Of a stretch of DNA of 64,000 nucleotides, positions 36,431-51,400 are shown one piece after another. Each line of letters starts with the position of its first letter. Position 1 is the first letter of the stretch. Source of the DNA: Vombatus ursinus (Eukaryota > Chordata > Mammalia > Diprotodontia > Vombatidae). Below the pieces are notes generated by a model. It made no database searches. It was not told the DNA's origin and was given only the letters and a program-made list of their open reading frames with translations. The stretch spans positions 6,918,180 through 6,982,179 of the forward strand of contig NW_020954713.1 of assembly GCF_900497805.2 (NCBI RefSeq), in the 5' to 3' direction. The position numbers were made by a program, and so were the translations under genes.

Positions 36431-39400
36431 TGTGAGAAGAAGCATAGCTAGGGTCTTGGGTAAGGAAGCCATCAATAATGAAAGCAGTACTAAGGGTAGA
36501 GGTTTCTGGGGAAGGGGAAATGGGAAGAGATATGGTGGCAGGTGAAGAGAAGGAAAGGAGTCTACAGAGAGAGTTTACATGTGAAGCATGGTTGGGGGTC
36601 CTTCCTAAAATGGTGTTTGAGTAGTTTGTTTCACATGATGGGAGAATCCCCCCTAACTCTCCCGCCCCTCGCCCCATACAGAACAACCCAAACGAACAAG
36701 CAAACCTCAGAAATTCAACAGGGGGATCAGATAAGAATGCTAATGGATCAGTGTAACTCCTCACCATCCAACTGGATGTCCCTTTGACTGCTAGTGGGTA
36801 AATAGTGTCATCCTAATATATAGAATCAGAAAGTTCTGGTAAACCTTTCAGAGGTCTCTTGTTCTAGGCCCTCTTTTAGTCATTGAAACATTCTAGTACG
36901 TGGAATTATTTAGTCTCTCCTTGGCCATTGTCATAGATGGAAAGAAACCATGCCATTTCATTTTAGCTCACCAAATAGTTCTTAAGTTTCTGCTGTGTAT
37001 TTCCAGAGTGCTCAGTGCTAATAAAAACATGAAAAGTGACCATTTCTATGAGGGAGCTTACTATCTAATGGGAGGGAATGACTTGTACAAATAAGGGTGA
37101 AGGAGAGATCCAGATAGTCTCCCATGGTTTCCCATGCTATAGGGTTTCATCATCTTGATAAAAAAGTTGTTTTGAACAGTCAGTCACTCAGTATTGGTAT
37201 AAACATCCTTCATCTATTTAAAGACAGAAGAACATTTAAGGTGCCTTTTTTTTCTCCTAGGTACAGCTAAAGGACCCTATTCCTTTAGCTTTTCCTTTAA
37301 GTAGCTGAGCTAATTTGCTCAGACAAGTTTCTCATTAAGTATGGTTTCACTAGGCTGTAAAGGAGAGTGTTTGAAAACAATGAGAAGATAAGTCTTTCAA
37401 ACATGGTCAAAATGATGTAGCTCAAGTTGAGAGTAAGATGAATGCAGCAGTTCTTTCTTCATATACCTTTCTTATAGTTGATGGTGAAATCAAAGGTTAT
37501 TTCCCTATTTTGTCCTGTTTCCTTAAATCAATCAGTGAATGGGGCACTGCATAGTGCCCTCTAATTGAGACCAGCCAAGGTCATTCTAGATTCCTTGTCC
37601 TTCGGATTACCAGAGGTATTGGTGGAAAGTTTAGAACACATCACCACTTAAGCTTTCACAGGATCAGCTTCAAGCCAGCCAGTCTTCCCTAGTCTCTAGA
37701 GGAAAGAATTGAGAACATTTCCCTACAGCACCTATTTTCCAATAGCTTCACTTTTTATTACCCGGTTTTAATGCTGTAACCAGTGGACATTGTCATGGAC
37801 TTTTTTTTTTATCATGTGACTTTTAATAGTCTAATAGTAATTTCTGCTTAGCACCTTATTTTTTCCCCTGTCTTGTTATGTTATGGTTGTGTCCTTGCTG
37901 TACTGTGATATATATTTCTCTTCAGTTGACCTTATCACTTTTTGGCTGTCTTGGATGTTTCTTATCTTCCAAAAAGCTGCCAAATTGATATTCCTAAAGT
38001 ACAGATCTAACCGTGGGACCCCTCTTGCTTAATATATTTCAGTGGCTCCCTCTTGCCTCCAGGATTGAATAAAAACTTATCAGTTTGGCCTTAAAAACTT
38101 TTCTTGTCATGCAGTAGAGCTGTACAGTCCAAAGAACAGGAATTTTGGAAGTTGAGGCTCCAGAGTCAATTGCTGCTTTTGTCCCTTAATGCCTTTGAGA
38201 CTTTGGGGACAACACATCACCTTTCTGGTCCTCAGTTTCTTCTTCTGTAAATGAGGAGGCTGGATTAGATGGCCTCTTAAAACAAAGCAGATAGAGAGGC
38301 AGGACCCAGCAGTTGTGGGGATCTGGAAAGCTTCCCTAGGTAAGTGGTGCTGGAAATGTGCCTGAAAGAAAGAAGGGTTCTCTGAGGTGGAGATGTCAGT
38401 GCAGAGCCTCAGAGACAGGAGATGGGAGTGCTGTGTGTGAGGGAGAGACAAGATCAGTGGAGCTGGGTCTTCAAAGAGTGTGGGAAGAAGAGTGAGGGCA
38501 GAAAAAAAAATGCTTGGAGCTACTTTGTGAAGGGTTTCAAACGGTAAAGAAAGGGAATTTATATTTGATCCTAGAGGCAATAGGGAGTCACTGGAGTTGA
38601 TTGAGTAGGGGAGTGACATAGTCAGATCTGTGCTTAAGGAAAATGATTGTGGCAGCTTTGTGTGAGATATACTAGAGTGGTCCCATACTTGAGGCAGTGA
38701 AACTGATTATAGACTAGATGAGATGTGATGAGGTCCTTAATTAATATGGTGATTGTGTGAGTGGAGACCAGGGGGCTGCATGCAAAAGAAACTGTGGAGA
38801 TAGAAAAAGGACAGGATTTGGCAATTGATGGATAATCAAGTAAGATTGAGGGAGAATGAGAAATTGAGGATAAAGTTGAGGCTATATAAACCTAGGAGCC
38901 TGGAAGGGGCTCTTGACTGAAATGTTATTTGTCCTTTGTTCTCAAAGAAGACCATGACACCAGGAAGGTGATGCCATGACTTGCAAGTGAATTAGATTTA
39001 ACTGAGGGAGGGCTGTGCAGAGTCATTAGCCTCACTCTCTTCTCTGGAGCCATCTGGGTCCAGTGGCCAGATACAGATCAGGACCACTGGAGATGTCCCA
39101 GGATGTAGTGGGAGACCTTGGTCTTTTTAAGTTAAGGTCTTTCCCAGGTCTCAGTCTGACTGGAGTAATGTCCACTCAGGTGATTAATGACTAGGTAAGA
39201 AATGAGGCAAAGAATGGCCTCTTTTACCTAGTTGGTGAGGGAGGAATCAATCTGCAGGGGAAGACCCTCAGGGTTTCTAGCCAAATGGAAACAATTGCTA
39301 CTTACATATACTCTGAGCCTTCAGGGCCCAAACAATGACCAAATGAGTTTGGACTGGGGCCTGTTGTTGGCCAATCAGCAGAGCCAGTGATTTGGGTTTA

Positions 39401-42400
39401 AGGCATGGTTCTTAAGGACTGAAATAGAGAAGTTTGGAAGAGAAGAGGGTTTCGAAGGCCTAGGAGCAGTAAAGGTGGATGGTGGCAGTCATCTAGGGTT
39501 GAAGTTGGCAGTGAGGTAAGGGGGTAAAGGATTTGATAGTAGAGGACAGCATGGGCTTGAGATGAGATCAGAGCTGGGGTAATGTCCTGAGAAAGTACTG
39601 ACTGGTAGAGGCATTAGTGGTCATGATGAGGGTGAAGAGCTGGAATAGACAAATATGGGAATTTTTGTTGGAGGAAAAGAAACATGTGGGTAATAATGGG
39701 GTTGAGGGTGTGACCATCCCTGTAAGGGGCAGCTAGGTTAAGGATAGGAGTTTCAGTAGAAGAAGAAGCCGATGGTGAGCCAGGTGATGAACTTCTTCAG
39801 AAAGGAAGGAAAGTGACTTAGCCACTGGTACTCAACAGCTACCGTAATTGGGAAAGGGTGGGAGAGTTTAATGGAGAGAACTTCAAAGGAGGAGAGAGTG
39901 CCAGAGGATGGTGGCTAACAATTATGTACACTCCCGTTACTCCATCTTTAAAACTGTGATCCTGCCTTTCTCGGCTTAGGACCTGTTGCTCTCCTTCAGC
40001 AGTCTGAAGTTCTAGCCATGCTGGCCTTCTTCTTGTACCCCAGAAACCACACTCCAGCTCCCAGCTTGGTAGCTCACCTCCACACAGGTTGGACTTCATG
40101 CTTTCCTCTGCCTCATAAACTCCTTGGCTTTCTTCAGTGCTCCACTCCATTGTGACGTCTTCACAGGAAGCCTGTCCTGCCCTATCTCCACTGCCCTCCT
40201 CCCCAGTTGATACATTCTTGTTCGATTGAATTGAATAATCAGATTGCTATCCCAGGTAGAATGTAAATGAATTCTCCCTCACTTGAAGTCTTTAAGCAAA
40301 GGCTGGATGACTGCTCCAACTTTGGCATAGAGGGGAACAAGAGTTTCAGTTTGGGTTGGACTTAATGACCTCTGAAGTCTCTTCCAACTTTGAGATTCTC
40401 TGATTTCTTGTAGGCCAACACAATCAATCAATCAATCATTAAATATTAATTCCTTCTATGTGCCAGGTGCCATGTAAAGTGTTGGGGATACAAAAAGAAG
40501 CACAAGACAGTTCCTGCCCTCAAGGAGCTTGTAATCTAACAGGGAGACAACGTGCAAGCAGATTTTTATAAAGCAAGCTGTATACAGGATAAATAGGAAA
40601 TAATTGAGAGAGATAAGGCACAGGAAGTAAGAAGGGTTGAGGAAGGCTTCATGTAGAAGGTGAGATTTTGGAGGCAGCTAGGTGGCACAGTAGATAGAGC
40701 ACTGGCCTTGAAGTCTGGAGGACCTGAGTTCAAATGCGGCCTCAGACCAAACACTCGACACTTACTAGCTGTGTGACCCTGGGCAAGTCACTTAACCCCA
40801 ATTGCCTTAAAAAAAAAAAGGTGGGATTTTAGTTGGAACTTGAAGAAAGCCAAAGAAGTTAGTAGATGGGGTTAAAGAAGGAAATGCATTTCCGGCATGG
40901 AAGACAGCTGGAGAAAATGGTGTCTTGTTTATGGAACAGCCGGGAGGCCAGTGTCACCGGATGGAAGAGAACGTATCAGGGAGTAAGATGTAAGAAGACT
41001 GGAAAAGTAGGAGGGGGCTGGGCTATGAAGGGCTTTGAATGTCAAACAGAACATTTGTATTTGCTCCTCGAGGCAATAAGGAACCCATAGGAGTTAATAT
41101 TAAGTAGGAGTATGATATGGTCAGACCTGTTTTTTTTTAGGAACATCACTTAATAGCTGAATGGAGGATGGATTGGAGTGGAGAGAGGCTTGAGGCAGGC
41201 AGACCCATCAGCAGCTATTGCAGTAATCTAGATGTGAGGTGATGGGGGCCAGCACCAGGGGGTTTGGCAGAGGAGAAGAGGGATGTATTCAAGACATATT
41301 ACAAAGGTAAAATCGACAGACCTTGACAACAGCTTGGATATGGGGGGGTGAAAGACAGTGTGTGTCCAGGATGACTCCTAGATTGGGAGCCTGAGGGTCT
41401 GGAGGTGCCCTTGACAGTATTAGAGAAGGTAAGTGGGAGAGAGTGTATAGAAGGAGAGATAATAGGTTCTGAGTATCTTATTTCTGTTTTTGTATTCCCT
41501 AACATTTAGCACAGTGTTTTGTACACAATAAGAATTTAATAAATAAGTGTTGGTTATAATGAAAATTTGCCCCATATTCCTTTAAAAGTATCAGTTGTTA
41601 AAGTCTGTTGCTGGTTCATACCTAGAAATTCATTATTATTCCCTTAATTTTGCTTCCTAATAGCTTGGTTTTGTTGTTTATCACCAAAGACATGATTTCA
41701 GTTTTTAGTGTGATGAGAAGTAATCCCTAAGAAAAATTTACTCAATTTTAGTTGATGTTTGAGAAAGTGGCTTTAAAAAAACCTGTTTTATAGAAAAGTT
41801 AGCTGATGGTATATATCATTATTGATATCTCTAGAGAGAAGAGGAGACAGAGTTATATTTATTTTGGACACCTGAAGACAAAAGAAACATGAGCTGGTTT
41901 ATGTAGATAAAATTAATGCTTCCAAACTATTCAGCTGATACAGTTCCTTGAATTCCTCGCCCCTCGTGCCCCCTTCCCCCAGCCAGCTGTAAAGTGGAGA
42001 TCAGAGGGCTGCAAAATTAAATTATGAGAGGTTCAAGTAGCAGGAACCTTCCAGAGAGTCAAACTCCTTTATTTTAAAGATGAGGAAACTGAGACCTATA
42101 GAAGTAAAATAATTTGCCTAAGGTTACACAGCTTCGAAGTGTCTGAGGCCAGGTTTGATCTCAGGGCTTCCTGACTCCCAGGTCAGTGATCTGTCCACTA
42201 TACCTGCTTCCTCTCTAACAAGTTGCCAGTTGGTTACATTTTGGGGTTCAAATAAATTAAATAAGCAAAGTACTTTTACAAACTGTGGTTTTGTTTCCTG
42301 AGCTGATGCATGTCCTAGTATGTGTCTGACCTTTTAAACACTTTTCCCCCCTTTCAGTGTAAGAGTAATGAAGATGGAGAAACAACTGTTGTCGTTGAGA

Positions 42401-45400
42401 AGGACCATTTCATGGATGATTTCTTCCACCAGGTAAGATGCTTAAAGGGACAGACAATTTGGGAACATGTTCAAGTAGATCAGTTTTTCTAAGTGTGCAG
42501 TTCTTAGGTGCAGAGAATATAGGATTTTGGCAAGTTGCTATTTGAATGAAAATTTCTGAAATCAGAAGTAGTATTATAATAGTTAATATAGGGAGAAAAT
42601 ATAGATTTTACTGTTTTTACATCACTCAAGCTAAATAATGTTTGATCAGACATACTGTTTCCATCTTTTGAAATTCAACCTTTAAGCAACTAACTTAGCT
42701 TCATTGAATATCAAGGAGGGATGTATCAACTTGATTTTCCTTTTTTCTGGAAGCTTCATTTTTTAAAAATGCTAGTTTTAATCATATGTGAAGGACTAAT
42801 GAGACTTTTTTTTGAAAGAATCATACTATATTGGAATACATTGAATTATGGTTACTCCCATTACTGTATTCTTGGATATACGCATTCCAGATACATTATC
42901 GACACCAGAGGTACCGATTTTCCACGGTATATACATTTCCTAATATATGTGAATTTAATTACATATTAAGTTCCTAAGACCATTTCATTTCAACCATGTA
43001 GTTGCTATTTTTGCATAATGAAGAGAACAGGAAATTAAGTTAAGGATTTAAAGATACAAAAATTAGATGACTTAATTTGAAATTAAAATGGACTAGAAAG
43101 TATTTGATTTCCTGATTTCCCTCTTGTAGCTGGCTTCCACAGTGCACTGTTTTCTTTTACTGCTTTATTGGTACCTATTAGTAATCTAATAGTAAGTCTC
43201 TTGTATCTCCTTTGTAAGGTGTCATTAGTATGTTGGGCTTTGCTCCTGTTGTCTGTAAATCTTTAAGTGGCTGACCCCACTTGTTTGTTTTAAAATATAT
43301 TTCTTGAAAAGAACCACCTTATCTAGCATTAAGCTTTGCTGTCGTATTTCAGTGAGAAGATGCATTAATTCATTGAATGCTGTTTAGTTGGAGTCTTTTT
43401 TGGAAATAGATCCTTGCCATCAGTGTGAAGAATAAAAAAATAAAAGCAGATTATTCCTAGACTATGAAATTGTTAGTTTAACAGTAGCTAGCTTTATAAA
43501 GTGAACTTTTATTCTAATTTGATTGTGAACTAAATTGACTGCTCTTTTTAAACAAATCACCACTGGGATTAATGTAGAGGAGATATTTGCTATGGTAGAT
43601 GTCCATTCTATGAAAATGTCTTTTAGGTTTTAAAAATAGTGTAGCATACTGTGAAAGAGAAAGTTGTGATTTGAAAGAAACCCAGTTTTAGTGAATATAA
43701 TTTGTAATGGGATTGGCAAAGAATCTTTCTCTTGTTAATAATGAATGTGAGTAAATGGTGTCTGGTTGCACTGCAGTCATTCTGAGGGTGTTGATATGGA
43801 ATTCTTAGGCCTGCAGCTGGTTATTGCTGCATATGCTAGTGACAGGCAGAGTTAATAGAAAATTTTGTTAATGCTTCCTCTGATGCAAGCTTACAATTGC
43901 ATTTCCTTTTGCCTGTGAGTTGCTGAGGATGGCAATGTCCATATAAGCTTGTGTATACAATGACTCAAAACTATCATTTTTATGTAAACCTTTGTTTTAA
44001 AATGTAAATTTTTGGAAAGTATTTGTATTTAATTTGCTTTTATGTGAATAATAAAATTAGTATACACTATTAATAAATGAAGGAGTACAGAAATGCCACA
44101 AACTGTATAAAATTAGAATATTGTCAAGGCCTAAAGATCTGTGATTTCATCCACGTGAGTGCTTTCTCCACCGATGGATATCAGAGTCCTTTCTTGCTGA
44201 CCTTGTAGTCTCTTCTTAGCCTTGGATTCTTGAGGTTTTTTCCAGTGGAGTGTAAACTGTTGGAATAGCTAACAACCTCGGCTTTCAGAACAGGTTCTGG
44301 GGTAGAATGGTTGTCTCCTGTCTAGAAACCAATGTGGAGAGGCACACAGAGGGAAGCTCAGCACCTAAGCCACTTAGTGATTTTTAAAAAAGTAACAGTG
44401 ACCCTTGAGACAGATAAGAATACAAATTACTCCTCATTGGTTTTACTTCCCCATAGTGATGGTGGTAGAGAGATAGCATGGGGCAGTGGGAAGAGCATTT
44501 GATTTGGAATCTGAGGACCAGGGTTCGAATCCTGACTCTACCTGAGTTGTCTTAGCCAGGCCCTTCAGCCCCCTGGGCTTCAGTTTCTTCTGATATAAAA
44601 TTTATATGACTCCTGCAATCCTTATTGGCTCTCAGTCTTGAGTCTTGAATCCTGTGGCCTTAGACAACTAACTCACTTTGTTTCTCTGGGCTTCAATTTT
44701 CTCATGTATAAAATGGGTCTTGGACTCAACCCTCAAGGTGGATTCTTTCCAGTTTTAAAATATATGATCCTGTGACCTTAGGAAATGATCTTCTTGAGTT
44801 CCTATGGTCTAAAAAAATGGCCATTGTGTAGACACCAGATTTCCGTTGATTGCCTTTCTGAATTTAGCTGGGCTGATCTTCAGACGATGAGACCATCACT
44901 TTTGACTAGACTTACAGCCAAAGCATCTTCATTTTGTTGGCCCTGGCCACAGCTCCTCTCTGCTGATACACCCTTCGAGAACGTAGCTTAGGCATTGAAG
45001 TAGGACTTTAGTGTAGGAAATTATTGTTATCGAAAATAAGCAGAACTGCATATTTGAATATTCTCCATCACATGACTTTGGGAAGTGAAACTGATTCCTC
45101 CTTTAAATAGAGGAAGCTACTAAGTAAAGGCACTGATCAGAACAAGCCATCTTACGACACGGTGCCAGACTAGAAACCATGCTATGTGAATATTAATGTA
45201 AATAAGTTAAATTATTCCTGTGAAATGGGTAATATTGTCGATTGTCAAGACCCTAATACTTGGAAGCAGTGAAAGTCGATAGTGCTTTGTCAGTGATACA
45301 ATTACCATTGACTGTTCTCAATTTGGCCCACACTTAATATTGAATAAATTATGTCTGGATACATTGAAACTGATTTGGGCCTCTGGGAGAATGTTTAGTA

Positions 45401-48400
45401 AATACATACCTTAATCCACTTATCGGTACTGATGGTCATAGTATAATATATTTGATTGAAATGATTAGTTTCCTCCTTGAACTATAAGGGCAATAATACT
45501 ATATGTAGGCAGCGAGGTGACTTCTGAGCTTGGAGTCAGGAAGACTTGAGTTCCAGTTTGGCCCCTGACGCTTACTAGCTGTCTGACTCTGGGCATGTTA
45601 CTTTAAAAAAAAAAAAAAAAAAAGGCTGTTTGCCTCAGTTTCCCCATCTGTAAAATGGGGATAATACACTTCCCTTCCAGGGTTGTTGTGAGGATCAAAT
45701 ATGATAATATTTGTAAAGTGCTTAGCACAGTGCCTGGAACATAGTAGGAGCTCTGTAAGTGCTAGCTATTATCATTATTATTATTATTATTATTATTATC
45801 TGATCCTCCACTATAAGTCATATTTCATCCCAAGTTGTGAAATGCCATAAATAATTTGTGCTTGTCACTGATGTTGCCTTAGCCAGAAGAGAAAAGATTA
45901 AATGTGCTGACATTTCTCTTTTTAATTTTAAATCAAAGATCATCAATAAGGAAAGTGAGAAAATGGCTCTCATTTAGCCTTTTATTTCTCAGGTTCACTT
46001 GGAAATTTATTTTCTGAAATACTGCATGTAAAAATTCACAATAAATTTTAATTTACCAATCTCCCTTTTTCCAGGTTGAAGAGATTAGAAATAATATATC
46101 CAAAATAGCACAGATTGTTGAAGAAGTAAAAAAAAATCACAGCATCATCCTCTCAGCACCAAATCCAGATGGAAGTAAGTTTCTGTGTTTTACAACTGAT
46201 AATCTTCTGAAAAAATACATAGAATTAATTACTTTTTTTAAAGTAGTATTTTATTTTTTCCCAATTCTTTATAAAGACAATTTTTAGCATTCATTTTTAT
46301 AAGATTTTGAGTTTCAAATTTTTCTCCCTTTCTCGCTCCCCTCTTCTGAAATGGTAAGCAATTTCATATAGGTTATATGTGTGTAATCGTATAAAACATA
46401 TTTCCATATTAGTCACAGTTGTGAAAGAAGAAACAGACCAAAAGGGAAAAAAAAACACAAAAAAAATAAAGTAAGTGAAAAAAGTATGCTTCTCTCTGCA
46501 TTCAGAGTCCATCAGTCCTTTATCTGGATGTGGAGAGCACTTTCCTTCCTGAGTCCTTTGTAATTGTCTTAGATCATTGCATAGCTAAGAAGATCTGAGT
46601 CATTCAAAGTTGATCCTCACACAATGTTGCTGATACTGTGTACAATATTTTCCTGATTCTGCTCATTCACTTTGCATCAGTTTGTACAAGTAATGGCCTT
46701 TTTTTTTTTTTTAATAATTCTTTTTGGAATGGGCGTCTGATTTCATTGGTATAGGGCAATCCCAGTGAGGAACCTCCCTCTGCCAACGCAGATGGAAACC
46801 TGTTCTACAGCTGATAAGACAGAGGTGTCAGTCACACAGGCCTCATGCTGGGCCAGATTAAAATGCATTTGGGAAATATTTGATGAAATAAGTAAATATA
46901 ATAGAACATCAATAATGTTAATAATTTGTGGTTTTCTAAGTCCAGCAGCAAGAGACAGAGAAATTCCATTTAAATTAACTGCAGACAATCTAAAATACTT
47001 GGGAGTCTACCTGCCAAGACAAACCAGGGAATGAAGGAATTTCAGAAACCTGGAAAGACCTGTATGAACTGATGCAAAGTGAAGTAAGGAGAACCAGGAG
47101 AACAATTTACACAGTATCAACAATATTGTAGAAACAAACAGCTTTGAAAGACTTAGGAACTTTGATCAACACAATGACCCACCAGGATTCTAGAGAACTC
47201 ATGATGAAATATGTGACCTGCCTCCGTCCATCCTGAGGTGATAGATGCAGAGTGTACATTAAGACACAACAGGGACAACAGGAGAATTTGTTTTCTGTAT
47301 CTTTCTATATTTATTAAAAGGGCTTTGTTTTTTCTATTTTTGATGGGAGTGTGGTAGGAGAGGAGTGAGAGGGGGAGAAGGCCAAGGAATTTACTGAGAT
47401 AGACTAACAAGAATTGTGTGAAATGTTCTTCCTCCCCTAAGCTGGTCTTTTTTGCTCACAAAAGCACTTGCTATCTCTAGGAGAAGGGCGGCTCCAACTC
47501 AGACTACAATCGTCATGTGCCCCATCACTGCTCCTGGTGCCCGGGGGCAGGTGACCTTCTGTTCTTCAGAGAGGCCTCACCTTGCTCCCCTTGGGGCTAG
47601 CTCTTCTGGGTTCCTAGCCTGTCTGCTCCTTTCTTGACTCCGTAGCTGATACCCCCCCACTACAGGAATCCCCGGGGCTGCCTCTTGTCTTAGAAGACCA
47701 TCTCTCTGTCCCTGTGTTTCTCCTCAGTGTGCGTCTGTGCTCCTGCAGCGTATCTTGTCTTTTGGTTCAATAGCTCCAATGACGTGGTTGATGTCAGTCA
47801 GGTGGGAGAGGAGAGAAAGTTGTCCCCATCCCTTATTCTGCTTGCAGCCTTCTGCTGTAGGCTTACTGCCTCCACTGGACTATTGAATAGCTTGTTGTTT
47901 TTATGTATAGGCCAAACAGTGTGATTCTCTTACCCAGACACAGGTGTATCTGCATAGTGTTTTTTGTTTTCATCCAGCAACCCAAGGCCCTATTGTCCTC
48001 CCAAACTGATTAAGGACTTACTCATATGTTGTGGTACAGTTGGAAAATTCCTGAACGTCCACTTTACACTCTGTGATTGTATTAATCTGAGGTAGGAGAG
48101 CCATCTTCCTCCTGTAAACCCTCCGTAGATCTTCTTCTGGGTCTCATGTTTCATGGGAAGCAGCGCAGCGCTTGGGATATCTACCCGTTACCTTTCCTAG
48201 TGGGGCTTATTCACCTTTTTTTATGCTCACCTCTATCTAATGATGTCTTTTATGCCTCACCTTAGGTGAAGTCACCTTTGGGAATATACTTCAAACCATG
48301 CAGTGTTTGTTGTTGTTCAGTCAGTAACAGTCTCTGATGCTTTGTGGCCCTGTTTGCTGTTTTCTTGGCAAAGATACTGGAGTGGTTTGCTGCAGCTCAT

Positions 48401-51400
48401 TTTGCAGATGAGGAATTGAGGCAAACAAGGTTAAGTGACTTGCTCAGGGTCACACAGCTAGTAAGTGTCTGAGGCCAGAGTTGAGCTCCTGAAGATGTCT
48501 TCCTGATTCCAAGCCCAGTACTCTGTGCTCTGTGGTGCCACCTAGCTGCCCTGCAGTAAGTCTACCATATATTTTTTTCTAGTGCCCTTCATCTAGTCAC
48601 TTACAGTTTTGATGCTCCTGAGATCACAGTATTTCCATGGTTCACATCCATGTAATATGCCTGGTGTTAATTGATGGTTTTGGCAGCAGAAAACAGCATG
48701 GAATCATTCTAAGCATTCTACACTTTCCCAAATGTCCTCGTGGTCAATTCAGAGCCCAACTCGTTGTCCATCTGAAATGCTTATCCATGATATTTTGAAG
48801 GACAAACAGATGGGCTGCTATTCCAACTGCAAGTCGTAATATGGCAATATGAACTTGCTTTTTTTCTATGGGTAGTACCAGGCTGATCTTTTTTTTTTAA
48901 ACATTCATTTTTAAAAGATTGAGTTATTTGATTTTCAGATTCTCCCCAGCCCCTTTCCCACCCATTGAGAAGACAGGCAATATGATACCCATTATACGTG
49001 TGAAGTCATGTAAAATGTATTTCCATATTAAGGACTGCTCTATTTTGAATGACTGTGGATCTTTTTTATTTTACTTTAATTTTTAAAAATTTATTTATTT
49101 TTAGTTTTCAACATTCACTTCCATAAGATTTTGAGTTATACACTTTCTCCCCCTCCCCAAGATGGCATGCATCTGATATAGGCTCTACATATACATTTAT
49201 ATTAAATGTATTTTCACATTAGTCATCTTGTAAAGAAGAATTAGAACCAATGGGAGGAATCACGAGAAAGAAGAAACAAACCAAAAAACAGAGCAAATAA
49301 TATTCTTCAATCTGCATTCAGACTCCATGGTTTTTTTTTTCTCTTTCTGGATATGTATAGCCTTTTCCATCATGGGGAATAACTGTGGATCTTTGTGTGG
49401 GAGGGAGGCCGGGTAGCACTGTAGGACTTGATTCAGCCAGTGGTGTCATCTGTAGACAGGAGCATTGGGATAACTTATCACTTACAGGAAATTCCTCCTC
49501 CATTTTTACGTGGTATAGTAGAGTCTCCATGGGCAAACTTCTTTGGTGAGCTAGTCTCCATATTTTCTGCCTCATTTGATATTGATAAATAGAACAAATT
49601 ATTTCTCTAAATCTTCCGGTGAATTTTATATGATTATGACATTAATCTGTCCTCTACTCAGTGACCAAAGTAATCATTGCCCATTCAGTAAACTCCAGAA
49701 GACTTGCTATTACTTCTGGGAGCAAGAATAAAATCTAGTGTTTGGTCTTTAAAGCCCTTCACAGTTCGACTCCTTCCTGACTTGCAAGCCTTCTTATACT
49801 TTATCCCTATGGTTGTTCTCTGTGACCCAGCAGCATCGGCCCTATATGACTCTCCCCTAAGCCTTGAAGGTTCTCCCTCCTCACCTCTGTCTCCTGGCTT
49901 CCCTTTCTTCTTTCACAATACAGTTCAAAGCTCACCTTCTGTAGGAGGCCTTTCCTTTTCCTTTCTGGATGCCAGTGCCTTCCCTCTGGGATGATGTCCA
50001 ATTTATCCTGTATATATCTTGTTTGTACATAGTTGTTTGCATGTTCTCTCTTCTGTTAGACTGGGAGCTCCTTGAGGGCACAGACTATGTTTATCTTTCT
50101 TTGAATCCTCAGTGCTTAGCACAGTGCTTAGCACATCGTAAGCACTTAGTAAATGCTTGTTGATTGACCAGTGGAGTGTCTCGGGCTCCTTTGCTTGGCA
50201 TGTTTCTATTAATGGCATACTTAGATGAAGGCTTAGGTGGTATACTGATCAGATTTGCACATGGCCCAAATCTGGGAAAGATAGCCAACACCTTGGATCC
50301 CAGCATAAAGAACACTGAGGAAAATCTAGTACAATGAAATTTAATATAGATAAATATATTCTAACTCTGGTGTACCAGAAATAAACTTCCCAAGTGTAAG
50401 AAGGAGGAGGCCTTACATCTGTTCATCCAAAAAGAACTGGGCCTCTTAGTGGACTGCAGTCTCAATGTGAGTCAGCTCTGTGGTGGAGCAGCCCAAAAAA
50501 AGCTCAGGTTGTCATGTGACCTTATTCTGCACGGAGATTCATGTGACTGGACCTAAGGAGACTCTGGTCAGAACATAGCTGCTGGTGTGCTTAGTTCTGA
50601 CTTCCACATTTCAGCAAGGACATCAGTAAGCCAGAGAGCTGGACGGTATCTACAGTAAAGCAGATGGGATTTTTAAAGGGTTTGAGGTCGTGTCAAATGT
50701 GGATTGCTCCAAAGAGCTGAGGGTGTTTAGCTTGGAAAAGAAAAGACCATGAACGGGCACATGATGTCTGTCTACCAGTATTTTCAGAGTTGTAATGTAG
50801 GTCAGAGATATTGGACTTAGACTGCTTGCCTCCCCATGTGACCAAGCTAGGAAGAAGGGCTCGACCTTGCAAAGAGGCCAATTTAGACTTGATGTAAGAA
50901 AGAACTCAGCAATGCAAATGCTAGCCCAAAGTGGCCTGTGCTGCCTTGGGAAGCATTGGGTTCCTCTTCATCGGAAGTTCAAAGGCAAAGGCTGGATGAC
51001 CACTTGTTCTCTGTGCTGTAGAGGTTTTTTTTGGTTGTTGTTGCTGCAGTTCAGGTGTGGGTTGAACTTGATGGTTTCTTATGCCTTTTGTACTTCTTGA
51101 GATTCGATGATTCTATGAAACTTAATTTCTTATGTGAGCCTCCATGTTTTAAAGTGAGTTAAGTTTTGTTGAATAATATTTTACTTCTGTTTAGATGCCT
51201 TATCTTTTAAGAAGTTCCAAATTTTATTGGTATCTTTTGTTTTTATATTACCTTCATTTCCAGTGTCTCCCTTTCCTCCACCCCATCCAACAAGTCATCC
51301 CTTAGAACCAAAAAAGAAAGAAAATAAATGATTTTTACCCATACTAACCAATACATTGATTATGAGAATATTGGAAATGTTCTATCCCTGTAGCCCCTCA

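Noticed and set aside
38107-38619. 170-codon minus-strand open frame in intron 1
   Set aside because: It largely overlaps an LINE-2 copy and shows L2-like sequence only, with no splice context.
47452-47924. Two short + strand open frames in a slightly GC-richer part of intron 3 as a possible retained exon
   Set aside because: No matching pair of splice sites in STX2 phase and no recognisable motif.
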